Source: Streptomyces sp. GS7
Lineage (GTDB): Bacteria; Actinomycetota; Actinomycetes; Streptomycetales; Streptomycetaceae
Direction of reading: 5' to 3'
NCBI RefSeq assembly: GCF_009834125.1
Contig: NZ_CP047146.1
Coordinates: 682,001-746,000 of the forward strand
Length of the DNA stretch: 64,000 nucleotides
A model generated the notes under the pieces. That model saw nothing but the letters and a program-made list of their open reading frames with translations. It was not told the DNA's origin and did not search any database. The translations under genes were made by a program, and so were the position numbers. This document shows positions 7,630-16,810 of this stretch, piece after piece. Each line of letters opens with the position of its first letter. Position 1 is the first letter of the stretch.

Positions 7630-8814
7630 CTACCCCCGCCCGAGCACCACCGTCCCCGACGAGCAGAACCAGCCGCCCGTACCGGAGGCCACCGCGAGCT
7701 GCGGCAGGCCGCCGCCGGGTTTCCGTACCTGCCGGCCCGGGCCGGACTCGCCGCGCAGCTGGCGTACCGCCTCGACCAGCAGGAACAGTCCGCGCATCCC
7801 CGGGTGGCAGGCGGCCAGCCCACCGCCGTCGGTGTTCACCGGCAGCTCGCCGTCCCGCAGCAGACGCCCCTTCCCGACGAACGCGCCGCCCTCCCCCTTG
7901 GCGCAGAAGCCCAGGTCCTCCAGGGTCACCAGGGTCATATAGGTGAAGGCGTCGTAGATCTCGGCGAGGTCGATCTCCGAGGGGCGGACGCCGGCGCGTT
8001 CGAAGGCCAGCCGGCCGGAGACGGCGGCCGGGGAGACGGTGAAGTCGTCCCACTCCGACATGGTGGTGTGCGAGACGGCGGTGCCCGAACCGAGCACCCA
8101 GACCGGGGGCTTGGCCAGGTCGGGCACACGGTCCTCGGCGACCAGCAGTACCGCGCAGCCGCCGTCGGAGCGGATGCAGCAGTGCAGCTTGGTGAACGGG
8201 TCGGCGATCATCGGGCCGGAGAGCGCCTCGTCGACGGTGATCGGTGTGCGGTACAGGGCGTCCGGGTTCGTCGCCGCGTTGGTGCGCGCCTGGACGGCTA
8301 TCTGGGCCAGCTGTTCCAGGGTCGTCCCGTACTGGTGCATGTGGCGGCGGGCGGCCATCGCGTACTTGGCGATCAGGGTGTGCCCGTAGGGGACCTCGAA
8401 CTGGAGCGGGCCGCGGGCGCCGAAGGAGAGGTTGGCGGTGCGGCGCCGCGCCTTGATGTCGGCGCGGGCGGTGGAGCCGTAGACCAGCAGCACGGCGTCG
8501 GCCCGGCCGGCGGCGATCGCGTCGGCGGCGTGCGCGGCCATCACTTCCCAGGTCGCACCGCCGACCGAGGTGGAGTCGACCCAGGTGGGGCGCAGGCCCA
8601 GGTATTCCGCGACCTCGATGGGCGCGAGGGTGCCGAGGCCCGCCGAGGCGAAGCCGTCGATCACCGAGCGGTCGAGGCCGGAGTCGGCGAGCGCCCGGCG
8701 GGCGGCCTGGGCGTGCAGGGCGTAGGGGGTGGCCGCGTCCACGCGTCCGCAGTCGGACAGGGCGACTCCGGCGACGGCGACCTTGCGGTTCCGGGAAAGG
8801 GTCCCTGACGTCAT
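7630..8814 (-). CDS. SCP2-type thiolase / lipid-transfer-like protein
   Basis: A 394-residue thiolase-superfamily protein of the lipid-transfer/SCPx type. Visible marks are the N-terminal half with TSVGGATWEVMAAHAADAI in the place of the usual catalytic-Cys helix, EIYDAFTYMTLVTLEDLGFC and the following Lys-Gly-Glu-Gly-Gly segment, and NTDGGGLAACHPG near the C-terminus, which keeps the thiolase His. Such proteins do CoA-dependent C-C cleavage, often with a DUF35 partner; here that could be the protein at 4222-4743. The ATG at 8814 is only four bases from operator site 4 and lacks a GGAGG, so the mRNA may be leaderless. Divergent from the acyl-CoA dehydrogenase. Confidence 0.83.
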   Translation of the reverse strand: MTSGTLSRNRKVAVAGVALSDCGRVDAATPYALHAQAARRALADSGLDRSVIDGFASAGLGTLAPIEVAEYLGLRPTWVDSTSVGGATWEVMAAHAADAIAAGRADAVLLVYGSTARADIKARRRTANLSFGARGPLQFEVPYGHTLIAKYAMAARRHMHQYGTTLEQLAQIAVQARTNAATNPDALYRTPITVDEALSGPMIADPFTKLHCCIRSDGGCAVLLVAEDRVPDLAKPPVWVLGSGTAVSHTTMSEWDDFTVSPAAVSGRLAFERAGVRPSEIDLAEIYDAFTYMTLVTLEDLGFCAKGEGGAFVGKGRLLRDGELPVNTDGGGLAACHPGMRGLFLLVEAVRQLRGESGPGRQVRKPGGGLPQLAVASGTGGWFCSSGTVVLGRG

Positions 8815-8818
8815 GAAT

Positions 8819-8833
8819 CTGACGGTACATCAG
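8819..8833. promoter_or_regulatory. CTGAC-N5-GTCAG-type operator (site 4)
   Basis: CTGACGGTACATCAG, one mismatch (ATCAG). It sits four bases upstream of the thiolase start codon on the minus strand. Confidence 0.7.
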
Positions 8834-8946
8834 ATATGGCGGGGCGGGCAGAGCGCGTTCCGGAGGGTGCGTACCGGGGGCGCGGAGGGCGAGGACGGCC
8901 GGGAAAGTCCGTCCGGGACTGGGAAACTGCGGGCGGCCTCCTTACC

Positions 8947-8961
8947 ATGACGCCCCGTCAG
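8947..8961. promoter_or_regulatory. CTGAC-N5-GTCAG-type operator (site 5)
   Basis: ATGACGCCCCGTCAG, 90 bp upstream of the acyl-CoA dehydrogenase start. It differs from the consensus only at the first base. Confidence 0.65.
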
Positions 8962-9050
8962 ATCGCCTGCTGGCGCACCACGTCAGAGCCTGCGCCGCAC
9001 GTCCCGCCCGACCGGGCGGGCGGTAGCGCACGGCCGGGAGGAGCCCGCCG

Positions 9051-10358
9051 ATGGATGCCGCGTTCACCGAGGAGCAGGACGAGATCCGCCGCACCCTGCG
9101 CGAACTGCTGCGCAAACGCTGCGGTCCGGACGAGGTCAAGGCGGCGGTACGCACCCCGGAGGGCCATGACGCCGGGCTGTGGCGGCAACTCGCCCGGCAG
9201 CTCGGGCTGCCCGGACTGGCCCTGCCCACCGCGTATGGCGGGGTCGGCTGCGGGCCCACCGAACTCGCCCTGGCCTGCGAGGAAACCGGCCGCGTCGTGC
9301 TTCCCTCGCCGCTGATCGCCACCGCCGTACTGGCCGCCCCGCTGATCCTGGCGCTCGGCAGCGCACGCCAGCGCGCCGAGCTGCTGCCCGCCCTCGCCGC
9401 CGGGGAGCTGACCGCCACCCTCGCCGTACCGGGCGGGCGGCTGGCCACCGCGCTGGCGCTGACCGGGCCCAACGACGGCGACTGGGCGGGCGGCGGCCGG
9501 GCCGGTGGGATCCAGGCGCGGTCGCCGCAGCCGCCGCCGTCGCCGGGTGGCGGTGCGGGCTGGCGGCTCTACGGGGAGGCCGGGCAGGTCCTCGACGGGC
9601 ACACCGCCGATGTGCTGGTGGTCGCCGCGCACACGGGCGGGTTCGCGTGCAGCCGCACCCGGCTCTTCGTCGTACGGGCGCAGGGGCCGGACGGGGCCGC
9701 GGCGCCCGGTCTGCTGCGGACCCGGCAGACCGCGATGGACGAGACCCGGCCGCAGGCGCGGATCGAACTCCGCGACGTGGCCGCCGAGTTGCTGGGCGAG
9801 GGGGCGGGCGAGGCGGGCCGGGAGCCGGGCGGGGAGGGTGCCGGGGTGGCCGGGGCGCTGGCCGCCACCGGGGCGTCGGCGGCCGCGGCGCTGGCCGCCG
9901 AGGCGGTCGGCGCGGCCGACGCGGCGCTGGCCCGTACGGTCGGCTACGTACAGGAACGCACCCAGTTCGGCCGGCCGATCGGCTCCTTCCAGGCCGTGCA
10001 GCACCGGCTCGCGGACCTGTACGTGGCGGTGCAGGCGGCCCGCTCGGCGGCGTACTACGCGGCCTGGGCGGCGGGCGGCGGACGGACCGGGGAGGCCGAC
10101 GGGCCCGGTGTGGGTGCACTGGCGCTCGCCCAGGCGCTGGAGGCGCTGCGCGCGGTGGCGGCCGAGGCGGTGCAGCTGCACGGCGGGATCGGCTTCACCT
10201 GGGAGCACGACGCGCACCTCTACTTCAAGCGGGCGGCCTGCGACGAGCTGCTGCTGGGGCCGGTGCACCGGCTGCGGGCCCGGGCCGCCGAACAGGCCGG
10301 CCTGTTCGCGGACGCGGACGGGGCGCCGCGCGCGGTCCGAGCGGTGGCCGGCGCCTGA
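9051..10358 (+). CDS. Acyl-CoA dehydrogenase
   Basis: A 435-residue FAD-dependent acyl-CoA dehydrogenase. The N-terminal helical domain starts FTEEQDEIRRTLRELL, the middle strand domain follows, and the C-terminal helical domain has RTQFGRPIGSFQAVQHRLADLY and LHGGIGFTWEHDAHLYFKRA, the form seen in actinobacterial FadE proteins acting on steroid or branched acyl-CoAs. A Gly/Pro-rich insertion (about residues 150-165) and a Gly/Ala-rich one (about 245-280) make it longer than the usual 370-390 residues. Many such FadEs work as heterotetramers from two adjacent genes; no partner gene is seen here. Start ATG 9051 follows GGGAGGAG. Its TGA overlaps the next start (TGATG). Confidence 0.87.
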   Translation: MDAAFTEEQDEIRRTLRELLRKRCGPDEVKAAVRTPEGHDAGLWRQLARQLGLPGLALPTAYGGVGCGPTELALACEETGRVVLPSPLIATAVLAAPLILALGSARQRAELLPALAAGELTATLAVPGGRLATALALTGPNDGDWAGGGRAGGIQARSPQPPPSPGGGAGWRLYGEAGQVLDGHTADVLVVAAHTGGFACSRTRLFVVRAQGPDGAAAPGLLRTRQTAMDETRPQARIELRDVAAELLGEGAGEAGREPGGEGAGVAGALAATGASAAAALAAEAVGAADAALARTVGYVQERTQFGRPIGSFQAVQHRLADLYVAVQAARSAAYYAAWAAGGGRTGEADGPGVGALALAQALEALRAVAAEAVQLHGGIGFTWEHDAHLYFKRAACDELLLGPVHRLRARAAEQAGLFADADGAPRAVRAVAGA

Positions 10359-10828
10359 TGCCCACGGGAGAGCGGCTGGTGCAGCGGGTCTCCGCGACCC
10401 GGACCTTCGCGCGGATCGCGCCGCACGTCGTCCCCGCGCTGGACCGCGCCGTCCACCGGCTGACCCGCGGGCGGGTGCTGCTCAGCGCCCGGATGCTGCC
10501 CGGTGCGGTCCTGACCGCGACCGGTGCCAGGAGCGGGCGGCCGCGGCGCACCCCGCTGGCCTGCCTGCCGCAGGACGACGGCGGCTGGCTGCTGATCGGC
10601 AGCAACTTCGGGCGGCCGGGGCATCCGGCCTGGACCGGAAACCTCCTCAAGAACCCGGAGGCGGAGGTGAGTTGGCGGGGCCGGGACATTCCGGTGCGGG
10701 CCCGGCTGCTCACGGGGGAGGAGCGGGCGCGGGCCTGGCGGGCGGCACGGGACCGCTGGCCGCCGTACGCCGCCTATCAGGCGCGGGTGGCGCGGGAGAT
10801 CAGGCTGTTCCGGCTGGACCGGCGCTGA
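10358..10828 (+). CDS. DDN-type F420-dependent nitroreductase-family protein
   Basis: A 156-residue split-barrel protein of the deazaflavin-dependent nitroreductase (DDN) family. Characteristic segments are TATGARSGRPRRTPLACL, LIGSNFGRPGHPAWTGNLL and NPEAEVSWRG. Family members bind reduced F420 and reduce quinones, enones or nitro compounds. The ATG overlaps the stop of the acyl-CoA dehydrogenase gene by one base, so they are translationally coupled and probably act on the same pathway. Together with the luciferase-like enzymes in the window this adds to the demand for F420. Confidence 0.85.
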   Translation: MPTGERLVQRVSATRTFARIAPHVVPALDRAVHRLTRGRVLLSARMLPGAVLTATGARSGRPRRTPLACLPQDDGGWLLIGSNFGRPGHPAWTGNLLKNPEAEVSWRGRDIPVRARLLTGEERARAWRAARDRWPPYAAYQARVAREIRLFRLDRR

Positions 10829-10860
10829 CCTGCCGGCGCTCGACGGGCCGCCATACACGC

Positions 10861-10907
10861 GCAGCGGGCGCCGTACGGACCCCGGAGGGGCGGTCGGCAC
10901 CCGCTGC
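10861..10907. terminator. Stem-loop between the acyl-CoA dehydrogenase operon and the convergent TetR gene
   Basis: GCAGCGGG (10861-10868) pairs with CCCGCTGC (10900-10907), with further partial pairing inside. A likely terminator for the + strand operon. Confidence 0.5.
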
Positions 10908-11031
10908 GTGCGCGAAACGGCTATGGCAGGACGGACTCAGGACGGAGGGCGAACTGTCCCGGAAACACCGGGACATCGAGGCAGGCGGGCTCTCGACGCG
11001 ACCGGTTCGATCCGGTATCCGGCAATCCCGG

Positions 11032-11679
11032 TTACTTGGTCGGCTTCTTACCGGTGACGCCGAAGTGCACCAGCAGGGCCAGATTCGGCCTGAGGTCGGC
11101 CTGCTTGACGCCCCAGCTCTGGAAGCCCTTCTGGTGTCCGGCGACCGCCGCCAGCATCGCGACGATCGAGCCGGCCATGGCCGCCGGGCTGACGTCCTTG
11201 TCGACCTTGCCCTTGCTCTGGAGTTCCTGGATGGAGTCCGTAAGGGAGTTGGTGACCGCGTTGAGGATCTTCATGCGGATCTTGTAGAACCGCTTGTCGC
11301 CCTCGGCCGCACCCAGGTCGATCACGCGCAGAATCGCGTCGTGCTTGCGCCAGAAGGAGAGGAAGCCGTCGACCAGCTCCTCCGCAGCCTGCCAGCCGGA
11401 CTTGCCCACCCAGGAGCGTTCGGCGACCAGATCGGTCAGACTTGCGCCTTCTTTGGCCATCTCCTCGGCGATTTCGAGGACGGCGCCTTCCACATCGGGG
11501 AAGTACTGATAGAACGTTGCGGGCGAAGTGCCCGCTTTGCGGGCCACATCGATGACTTTGACGTCCCGATAGGGGGACGAACTGAGCATTTCGCTGAGGC
11601 AGTCGAGAAGCTTTTGCCGCGTCGCCTGTCCGCGGCGGCCGGCAACTCTGCCGTCGACGGTTCGAACTTGTCCTGTCAT
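11032..11679 (-). CDS. TetR family transcriptional regulator (candidate master regulator)
   Basis: A 215-residue TetR protein. The helix-turn-helix lies at about residues 17-65 (RQKLLDCLSEMLSSS, VIDVARKAGTSPATFYQYFP), and the rest is an all-helical ligand domain rich in Ala/Lys. The only TetR gene in the window. A near-perfect copy of the CTGAC-N5-GTCAG palindrome (one mismatch) overlaps its ATG at 11673-11687, which suggests autoregulation and makes it the best candidate for the repressor of the regulon. Convergent to the acyl-CoA dehydrogenase/DDN operon. The ligand is unknown; an acyl-CoA intermediate would be usual for such systems. No other start fits the domain better. Confidence 0.88.
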   Translation of the reverse strand: MTGQVRTVDGRVAGRRGQATRQKLLDCLSEMLSSSPYRDVKVIDVARKAGTSPATFYQYFPDVEGAVLEIAEEMAKEGASLTDLVAERSWVGKSGWQAAEELVDGFLSFWRKHDAILRVIDLGAAEGDKRFYKIRMKILNAVTNSLTDSIQELQSKGKVDKDVSPAAMAGSIVAMLAAVAGHQKGFQSWGVKQADLRPNLALLVHFGVTGKKPTK

Positions 11680-11687
11680 GCCGTCAG
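11673..11687. promoter_or_regulatory. Degenerate CTGAC-N5-GTCAG operator over the TetR start codon
   Basis: CTGTCATGCCGTCAG on the + strand, one mismatch in ten conserved positions. On the minus strand it reads CTGACGGCATGACAG, whose first ten bases equal site 2. It includes the regulator's ATG (11679-11677). Confidence 0.5.
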
Positions 11688-12650
11688 CTTACCGAGGGGT
11701 GATCGGAGCGCGATTTGGCTGCCTGCAAATGGGGACGGGGGAGTTCGGGGCTTCGAGTCCTCGTTGCCGCCCTGATAACGGGCCTGATCGCGGCCCGGAT
11801 CGGCAGGGCGTCCATTGGTCCGATCCAGTGAATGGTGTTATCAACAGGCTGTGGACAACTTCGGTGGACAACGCCCGCCGCTCCGACGACAAGTGTGCGC
11901 CCGGGGTGGCTCGTTGGGGCTCCGCACCCTTTGTGGGGGCGGCGTCCACCGCGCGGCAGTCGAGCATGAATCGCCCCTGCGTTCGAATCCTGACCGCGCG
12001 GGACGCGTATCCCACGGCTAGCTTGGAGTGGAGGCGGGGCGGCGCTGCGGCAATTCGTGCGCCACGCGCAGTGTCCTGCCCCCGAAATCGCCCTGGACGA
12101 CGCAGAATTGAGCGCACCGGCGGTGGCCCACCGGCGCGCAGGGGCGGTGTGCGGGGGATGGCATGCGGAGCGGTACGGGCGGGACGCCTCTCGTCAGGTG
12201 GAGGCGAAGGGCATGGTTTCGGCCACCGGCGGCCGGTCGCCGGGGCGGCCGCGCGGTGCGCGGCGGACGGGTGTGCGTGCGCTCTTCGTCCGGTTTTCCG
12301 CGCGGAATCCATCCGTCCGGATGGGGTGATGAGCGGAAGGAATTCCCCCGGTGTCGATTCGGGGCGGCGCGCAACTTGCCGGTAACCCCTCGGTAACCGC
12401 CCGTCCGCGGACGTATCGGAGCACGTCAGGCGGGGGTGGAATACGCCGGGTAATGGCCTTGTTGCGCATTGCAGGGGGTGATTCGTGACACGACCGACAG
12501 GCCCCGGGTTCGCAACCGTCGGCCCGGCCAGGAAGAATCAGGGTGCGTACGGCCGTTTCGGCCAGGCGGTGAGACGCTGCACGGGGCAGTGGCTCTCGGC
12601 GGCCCGTGGCTCTTGAGAGTCTCTTTTACGCCCCACGGGGAGGTGGCAGG
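11688..12650. other. About 960-bp gene-poor region with DnaA-box-like cluster
   Basis: No frame with convincing composition, start or homology on either strand. Visible are three DnaA-box-like 9-mers within 34 bp (TTATCAACA 11838-11846, TGTGGACAA 11850-11858, GGTGGACAA 11863-11871), and TTCGAGTCC and TTCGAATCC stretches that resemble tRNA T-arms but lack the rest of a tRNA. The right end should hold the kinase promoter. I see no riboswitch. Confidence 0.4.
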
Positions 12651-12656
12651 CAAGTG

Positions 12657-15218
12657 GTGGAGCAGCTGACGCAGCTGACGCAGCACGATCCCCGGCGGAT
12701 CGGCCCGTTCGAGGTCCTCGGCCGTCTCGGAGCCGGCGGCATGGGCCTGGTCTATCTGGCGCGGTCGGCGTCCGGCCGGCGGGTGGCGATCAAGACGGTC
12801 CGCACCGAACTCGCCGAGGACCAGCTGTTCCGGGTCCGGTTCACCCGCGAGGTCGAGGCGGCCCGCGCGGTCAGCGGCTTCTACACCGCGGCGGTGGTCG
12901 ACGCCGACCCCAGGGCGGCCGTGCCCTGGCTGGCGACGGCGTACGTCCCCGCGCCCTCCCTGGAGGAAATAGTCAATGAATGCGGGCCGCTGCCGGCCCA
13001 GGCGGTGCGCTGGCTGGCCGCCGGGATCGCGGAGGCGCTCCAGTCGATCCACGGCGCCGGGCTGGTGCACCGCGATCTGAAGCCGTCCAACGTCCTGGTG
13101 GTCGAGGACGGTCCGCGGGTGATCGACTTCGGTATCGCCTCCGGGGTGTCCAACACCCGGCTGACGATGACCAACGTGGCCGTGGGCACCCCTGCCTACA
13201 TGTCGCCCGAGCAGGCCCGTGACTCCCGCAGCGTCACGGGCGCCAGCGATGTCTTCTCGCTCGGCTCCACGCTGGTCTTCGCCGCCACCGGGCACGCCCC
13301 GTTCCACGGCGCCAACCCCGTCGAGACGGTCTTCATGCTGCTCCGGGAGGGCCCCGACCTGGCCGGGCTGCCGGACGAGCTCCGGCCGCTGATGGAGTCC
13401 TGTATGCAGATGGAGGCGGCCCACCGGCCGTCCCCGGCCGACCTCCAGTCGCAGCTGGCGCCGCATCTGTTCGGCTCCGGCAGCGACGACAGCGGCACCG
13501 CGTCGGCCTGGCTGCCGCCCGGTGCCGTGGCGCTCATCGAGCAGCGGCGCGGCGGCGGTCGCGGCGCCGTCCCGCAGAGCACCCCGCGCGCCGCCTCCGT
13601 CCCCCGCGGCGCCGGCCGCCCGCAGTCCGCGGTGCCGCCGCCCCCGCCGCAGGCCGCCGCGCCGCAGCAGCCGGTGGCGCCGCCCCGGCCTGAGAGCCCG
13701 CCGGCCGAGTACGGCGGCCAGCCCCGGATCGGCGCCGGTCCCGCCGCGCACCGCGGCGCCGACCCCCGTGGCGCGATGCCGGTGCCGCAGCCGGTGGGCC
13801 CGGAGGCCGCGGCGGCGGACCTCGCCCCCGCCGGCGGTCCCGTACGACTCGGCGGTTCGCACGCCCCGATAGGGCCCGGGCCACGCGCCGGGGAGCCCGC
13901 GCCGCAGCGCGCCCAGGCCGGTGCCGCGACGAACTGGGTCCGGCCGCCCGGCGGCGGCCCGGCGGCGGCCGGTGTGCCGCAGCAGGGTGCCGCCGCCCCC
14001 AACGGCGCGGCGGGAGACGGGATCCAGGCCGCCCCGCCGGCCCCGCCCGCGCCGGTGGCCGCGCCCGAGGCCCCGGCCGCCGAGCCGGGCCGCTGGCGCC
14101 CGTGGCGGTTCCGGATGTCGAACGACGTGTGGGGCACCCCCGTGGTCGCCGGCGACCTGCTCTACGTCACCTCCTTCGAGGTGCACGCACTCGATGTGGC
14201 CAGCGGGCGGCGGCAGTTCAAGACCCGTGACGTCGCGTGGGCGATGGCGGTCGCGGACGGCCGGATCCACGCCTCGGACGGCCCGACCCTCTACACCCTC
14301 GACGCCGACGACGGCACCGAGCGCTGGCGGCTGGGCACCGAGGGCTGGGTCTACGCCCTCGCGGCCGGCCGCGGCACCGTCGTCACCGGCACCCGGGGCG
14401 GCGGCGTCCAGGCGTGGGAGGCCGCCAACGGCGAGCTGCTGTGGGAGATCGGCGGCGTCCAGACGGACTTCGAGACCGCCGAGGCCGGGCCGGTCCTGCA
14501 CGACGGCACGGTCTTCGTCTGGGCCGACGCGCGACTGAAGGCACTGGAGCTGCGCACCGGCGCCGAGCGCTGGTCGTATCCCGTGGGCGACGCGGCGTCC
14601 TGCGGCGGTGTGCCGATGCGGCTGCTGCCCGCGCCGGACGGGGCGGTCTATGTGGTCGCCGGGGCGCGGGTGCTGGCGATCGACATCGCCCGTGGCGAGA
14701 TGCGCTGGCACTTCGAGGCGCCCGCGGTCTTCGTGAGCCCGCCCGCCTTCGCGCCCGGCCCGGCCGTCACCGGCGGCGGGATCTACCTCGCCGACTATCT
14801 GGGCACGGTCTACGCCCTCGACGCGGCGGACGGCCGGGACCGCTGGCGGATCGCCACCGAGGCCCGCCAGTCCACCGAGCCGGTGCTGGTCGCGCACGGC
14901 GCCGTCCACCTGGGCAGCGGCAAGGCGCTCTACACCCTCGACGCGGTGACCGGCACCCCGCGCTGGCGCTTCCAGGCGGGCGCCGAGGTGGTGGGCTCCC
15001 CCGTCGTCGCGGAGGGCCGGGTGCACTTCGGGTCGGCCGACCACTGCCTGTACACCCTCGACGCGATGGGCGGCCAGCTGCGCTGGAAGCTGGCGACCGG
15101 CGGCGAGATCACCGGCTCGCCGGTGGCGGTCGGCGGGGTCGTCTACGCGTGCAGCAAGGACCGCTGCGTCTACGCCCTGGACGCCGCCAAGGGGACGGGC
15201 CTGGCGCGGCGGCCGTAG
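12657..15218 (+). CDS. Serine/threonine protein kinase with C-terminal PQQ-type beta-propeller
   Basis: About 853 residues. The kinase domain (about 10-275) has the glycine loop [22 protein letters not shown] lysine, catalytic [12 protein letters not shown] metal loop and [12 protein letters not shown] Pro/Ala/Gly-rich linker of some 190 residues follows, then seven or eight PQQ-like propeller blades with repeated LYTLDA/VYALDA...RWR motifs to the C-terminus. No hydrophobic segment long enough to span a membrane is visible, so unlike many receptor kinases it may be cytosolic, with the propeller as an intracellular ligand or protein-binding domain. GTG at 12654 and 12657 both suit the GGAGG at 12639; an LTQ codon triplet is duplicated just after the start. 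Convergent to a membrane protein gene. Confidence 0.88.
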   Translation: MEQLTQLTQHDPRRIGPFEVLGRLGAGGMGLVYLARSASGRRVAIKTVRTELAEDQLFRVRFTREVEAARAVSGFYTAAVVDADPRAAVPWLATAYVPAPSLEEIVNECGPLPAQAVRWLAAGIAEALQSIHGAGLVHRDLKPSNVLVVEDGPRVIDFGIASGVSNTRLTMTNVAVGTPAYMSPEQARDSRSVTGASDVFSLGSTLVFAATGHAPFHGANPVETVFMLLREGPDLAGLPDELRPLMESCMQMEAAHRPSPADLQSQLAPHLFGSGSDDSGTASAWLPPGAVALIEQRRGGGRGAVPQSTPRAASVPRGAGRPQSAVPPPPPQAAAPQQPVAPPRPESPPAEYGGQPRIGAGPAAHRGADPRGAMPVPQPVGPEAAAADLAPAGGPVRLGGSHAPIGPGPRAGEPAPQRAQAGAATNWVRPPGGGPAAAGVPQQGAAAPNGAAGDGIQAAPPAPPAPVAAPEAPAAEPGRWRPWRFRMSNDVWGTPVVAGDLLYVTSFEVHALDVASGRRQFKTRDVAWAMAVADGRIHASDGPTLYTLDADDGTERWRLGTEGWVYALAAGRGTVVTGTRGGGVQAWEAANGELLWEIGGVQTDFETAEAGPVLHDGTVFVWADARLKALELRTGAERWSYPVGDAASCGGVPMRLLPAPDGAVYVVAGARVLAIDIARGEMRWHFEAPAVFVSPPAFAPGPAVTGGGIYLADYLGTVYALDAADGRDRWRIATEARQSTEPVLVAHGAVHLGSGKALYTLDAVTGTPRWRFQAGAEVVGSPVVAEGRVHFGSADHCLYTLDAMGGQLRWKLATGGEITGSPVAVGGVVYACSKDRCVYALDAAKGTGLARRP

Positions 15219-15253
15219 TCCGGCCTCCGAGTGCCACGACCCGTCGCCGTGGT

Positions 15254-15967
15254 CTACGCCCCGTTGTCCGGGGGCTGTTGGGGCCCCGGACCCGGCGGGC
15301 CGGGCTGCCCCTGCGCGCCGGGATACCGCCGCTCCTTGCCCCACTCCACGGGGGGAGTGGGCCGCTGCCGGTGGTCCGGCCGGGTCGGTGGCTGCGGGTG
15401 CTGCCGGGTCGGTGGCGGCGGGGCCGCCCAGGGGGCGGGCGGAGTGTCGTCCTCCGCGCGGTAGATGCTGTGGGTGTCCCCGACGTACGGTTCCGGGCCC
15501 CAGTCCTCGGGGGCCGGCGGCGGACAGGGCTCGCGGTCGTCGTAGCGTTCGAGCACCCGGCGCGGGCGCCCGCGCATGACCAGGGCGCCCAGGATCAGCA
15601 GCGCGCCGCCTCCAAGGGCGTTGGCCGCGCCGACGCCCAGCCCGTGGGTGCCGGCGGACAGCTCGCCCGCGGTCTGCCCCTGGCGGACCATCCACAGGAT
15701 CGTGAAGCCCAGCACGACCAGGCCCGCGACGGTGATGACCAGCCGCGAGCGCAGCACCACCCCGACCAGGGTCAGCAGCCCGGCGAAGACCATGGGGAGC
15801 ACCAGCGACCCGAACAGCGTGGCGCTGTTGTCCGTGATGCCGTTGAAGAGGTCCTCGATCCGCACGTCACTGCCGTGACGGCCGTCGTACCAGGGACGGA
15901 AGGGGCTCCAGACGGCGGCCGTCGCTCCGATGAGGGCGATCAGGCATCCGAGAACGTTGCGCACCAC
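15254..15967 (-). CDS. Hypothetical membrane protein with Pro-rich cytoplasmic tail
   Basis: A 237-residue protein with about four hydrophobic helices in the first 135 residues (VLGCLIALIGATAAVW, LVLPMVFAGLLTLVGVVL, LVITVAGLVVLGFTILW, GGGALLILGALVM). A hydrophilic C-terminal tail of about 100 residues is very rich in Pro, Gln and Arg. The layout is common among uncharacterised Streptomyces membrane proteins; function unknown. Start at GTG 15967; the region between this gene and the next (+ strand lipoprotein) is divergent and probably holds both promoters. It converges on the kinase gene with only 35 bp between stops. Confidence 0.7.
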   Translation of the reverse strand: MVRNVLGCLIALIGATAAVWSPFRPWYDGRHGSDVRIEDLFNGITDNSATLFGSLVLPMVFAGLLTLVGVVLRSRLVITVAGLVVLGFTILWMVRQGQTAGELSAGTHGLGVGAANALGGGALLILGALVMRGRPRRVLERYDDREPCPPPAPEDWGPEPYVGDTHSIYRAEDDTPPAPWAAPPPPTRQHPQPPTRPDHRQRPTPPVEWGKERRYPGAQGQPGPPGPGPQQPPDNGA

Positions 15968-16180
15968 CGGCGTCGCCTCGCTTCGGCTCGTCCTGCTCGT
16001 CCTCCGTGACCGACGCTACGCCTGCCCGTCTGGCCCCGCTAGACAAGCAGGGCCACCTGCGCCGGTTCGCACAAATGGGCCCCGCGCGGGCCGTCAGCGG
16101 CTCTTGCTAGGGTGCCGTGCACGCGTCAACCCTTGGGGTGGCGTCGTATCGGATGGTTCTACGGGGGATGGGCAGACGTC

Positions 16181-16759
16181 ATGCAGCAGTGCGCACGCAC
16201 GGGTACGGCCGCCACGGTCGGCGGAGGGGGCACCCGCAGGGGGATCAGGGCGGCGGTCGCGGCCGGGCTGGCGGTGACGGCGCTCGCCACGGTCAGCGGC
16301 TGCGCGTTCGCCCGGCCCAAGGTGGACCCCTTCCCGACGAACTTCCCGACGCCGTCGTCCTCCACCGGCTACAACCCGTACAGCCCGACGCCGTCGTCCT
16401 CGTCCTACACGCCGTCCTACACCTACTCGCCGACGCCGACCGAGGAGACCTTCGACCCGGACGGCCGCAGCGACGTGCGCGGCAGCGGCTGCGACTACTC
16501 GAACTCGCTGCACCAGTTCACCTACACGGTCTCGATCACCAACCCGTCCAGGACGAGCACGTTCTCCTACGACATGGCCGTGAACTGGATGAAGGCGAAG
16601 CCGGCGGACGGCACCGCCTACGGGCTGCACCAGCGCAGCGTCGTGGTGGCCCCGGGCGCGACCGAGACCTACACCGCCCAGTACTCCCTGCCCGCCAACA
16701 ACTACCAGCAGTTCTGGTTCACCTGCCAGATCACCCGGGCGCACAAGACCAAGATGTAG
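16181..16759 (+). CDS. Putative lipoprotein
   Basis: A 192-residue protein with a twin-arginine-containing N-terminus (TRRGIRAAVAAGLAVTALAT) ending in the lipobox VSGC at about residue 43, so it should be exported and lipid-anchored. A Pro/Thr/Ser/Tyr-rich linker follows, and a C-terminal domain of about 100 residues with two Cys (GSGCDY, FTCQI) and many beta-strand-like segments (FTYTVSITNPS, TETYTAQYSLPA), reminiscent of a FxLYD/DUF-type Ig fold. Function unknown. Start at ATG 16181 gives a normal signal peptide; the frame is open upstream to 16112. An 18-bp direct repeat crosses the stop codon (about 16748-16787). Confidence 0.75.
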   Translation: MQQCARTGTAATVGGGGTRRGIRAAVAAGLAVTALATVSGCAFARPKVDPFPTNFPTPSSSTGYNPYSPTPSSSSYTPSYTYSPTPTEETFDPDGRSDVRGSGCDYSNSLHQFTYTVSITNPSRTSTFSYDMAVNWMKAKPADGTAYGLHQRSVVVAPGATETYTAQYSLPANNYQQFWFTCQITRAHKTKM

Positions 16760-16810
16760 CCCAGACACCAAGATGTAGCCCAGACCACGATGTGAGCGGC
16801 GGGGCAGCCG

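Noticed and set aside
11735..11780. Possible tRNA (T-arm-like TTCGAGTCC)
   Set aside because: Only a four-pair arm forms; no acceptor stem, anticodon arm or CCA-adjacent end could be matched around it.
11940..12010. Second tRNA-like T-arm (GTTCGAATCCTG)
   Set aside because: The arms flanking the loop are not complementary and no cloverleaf fits.
12426..15695. 1089-residue frame antisense to the kinase
   Set aside because: Composition is that of antisense high-GC DNA; the kinase and propeller motifs are on the other strand.
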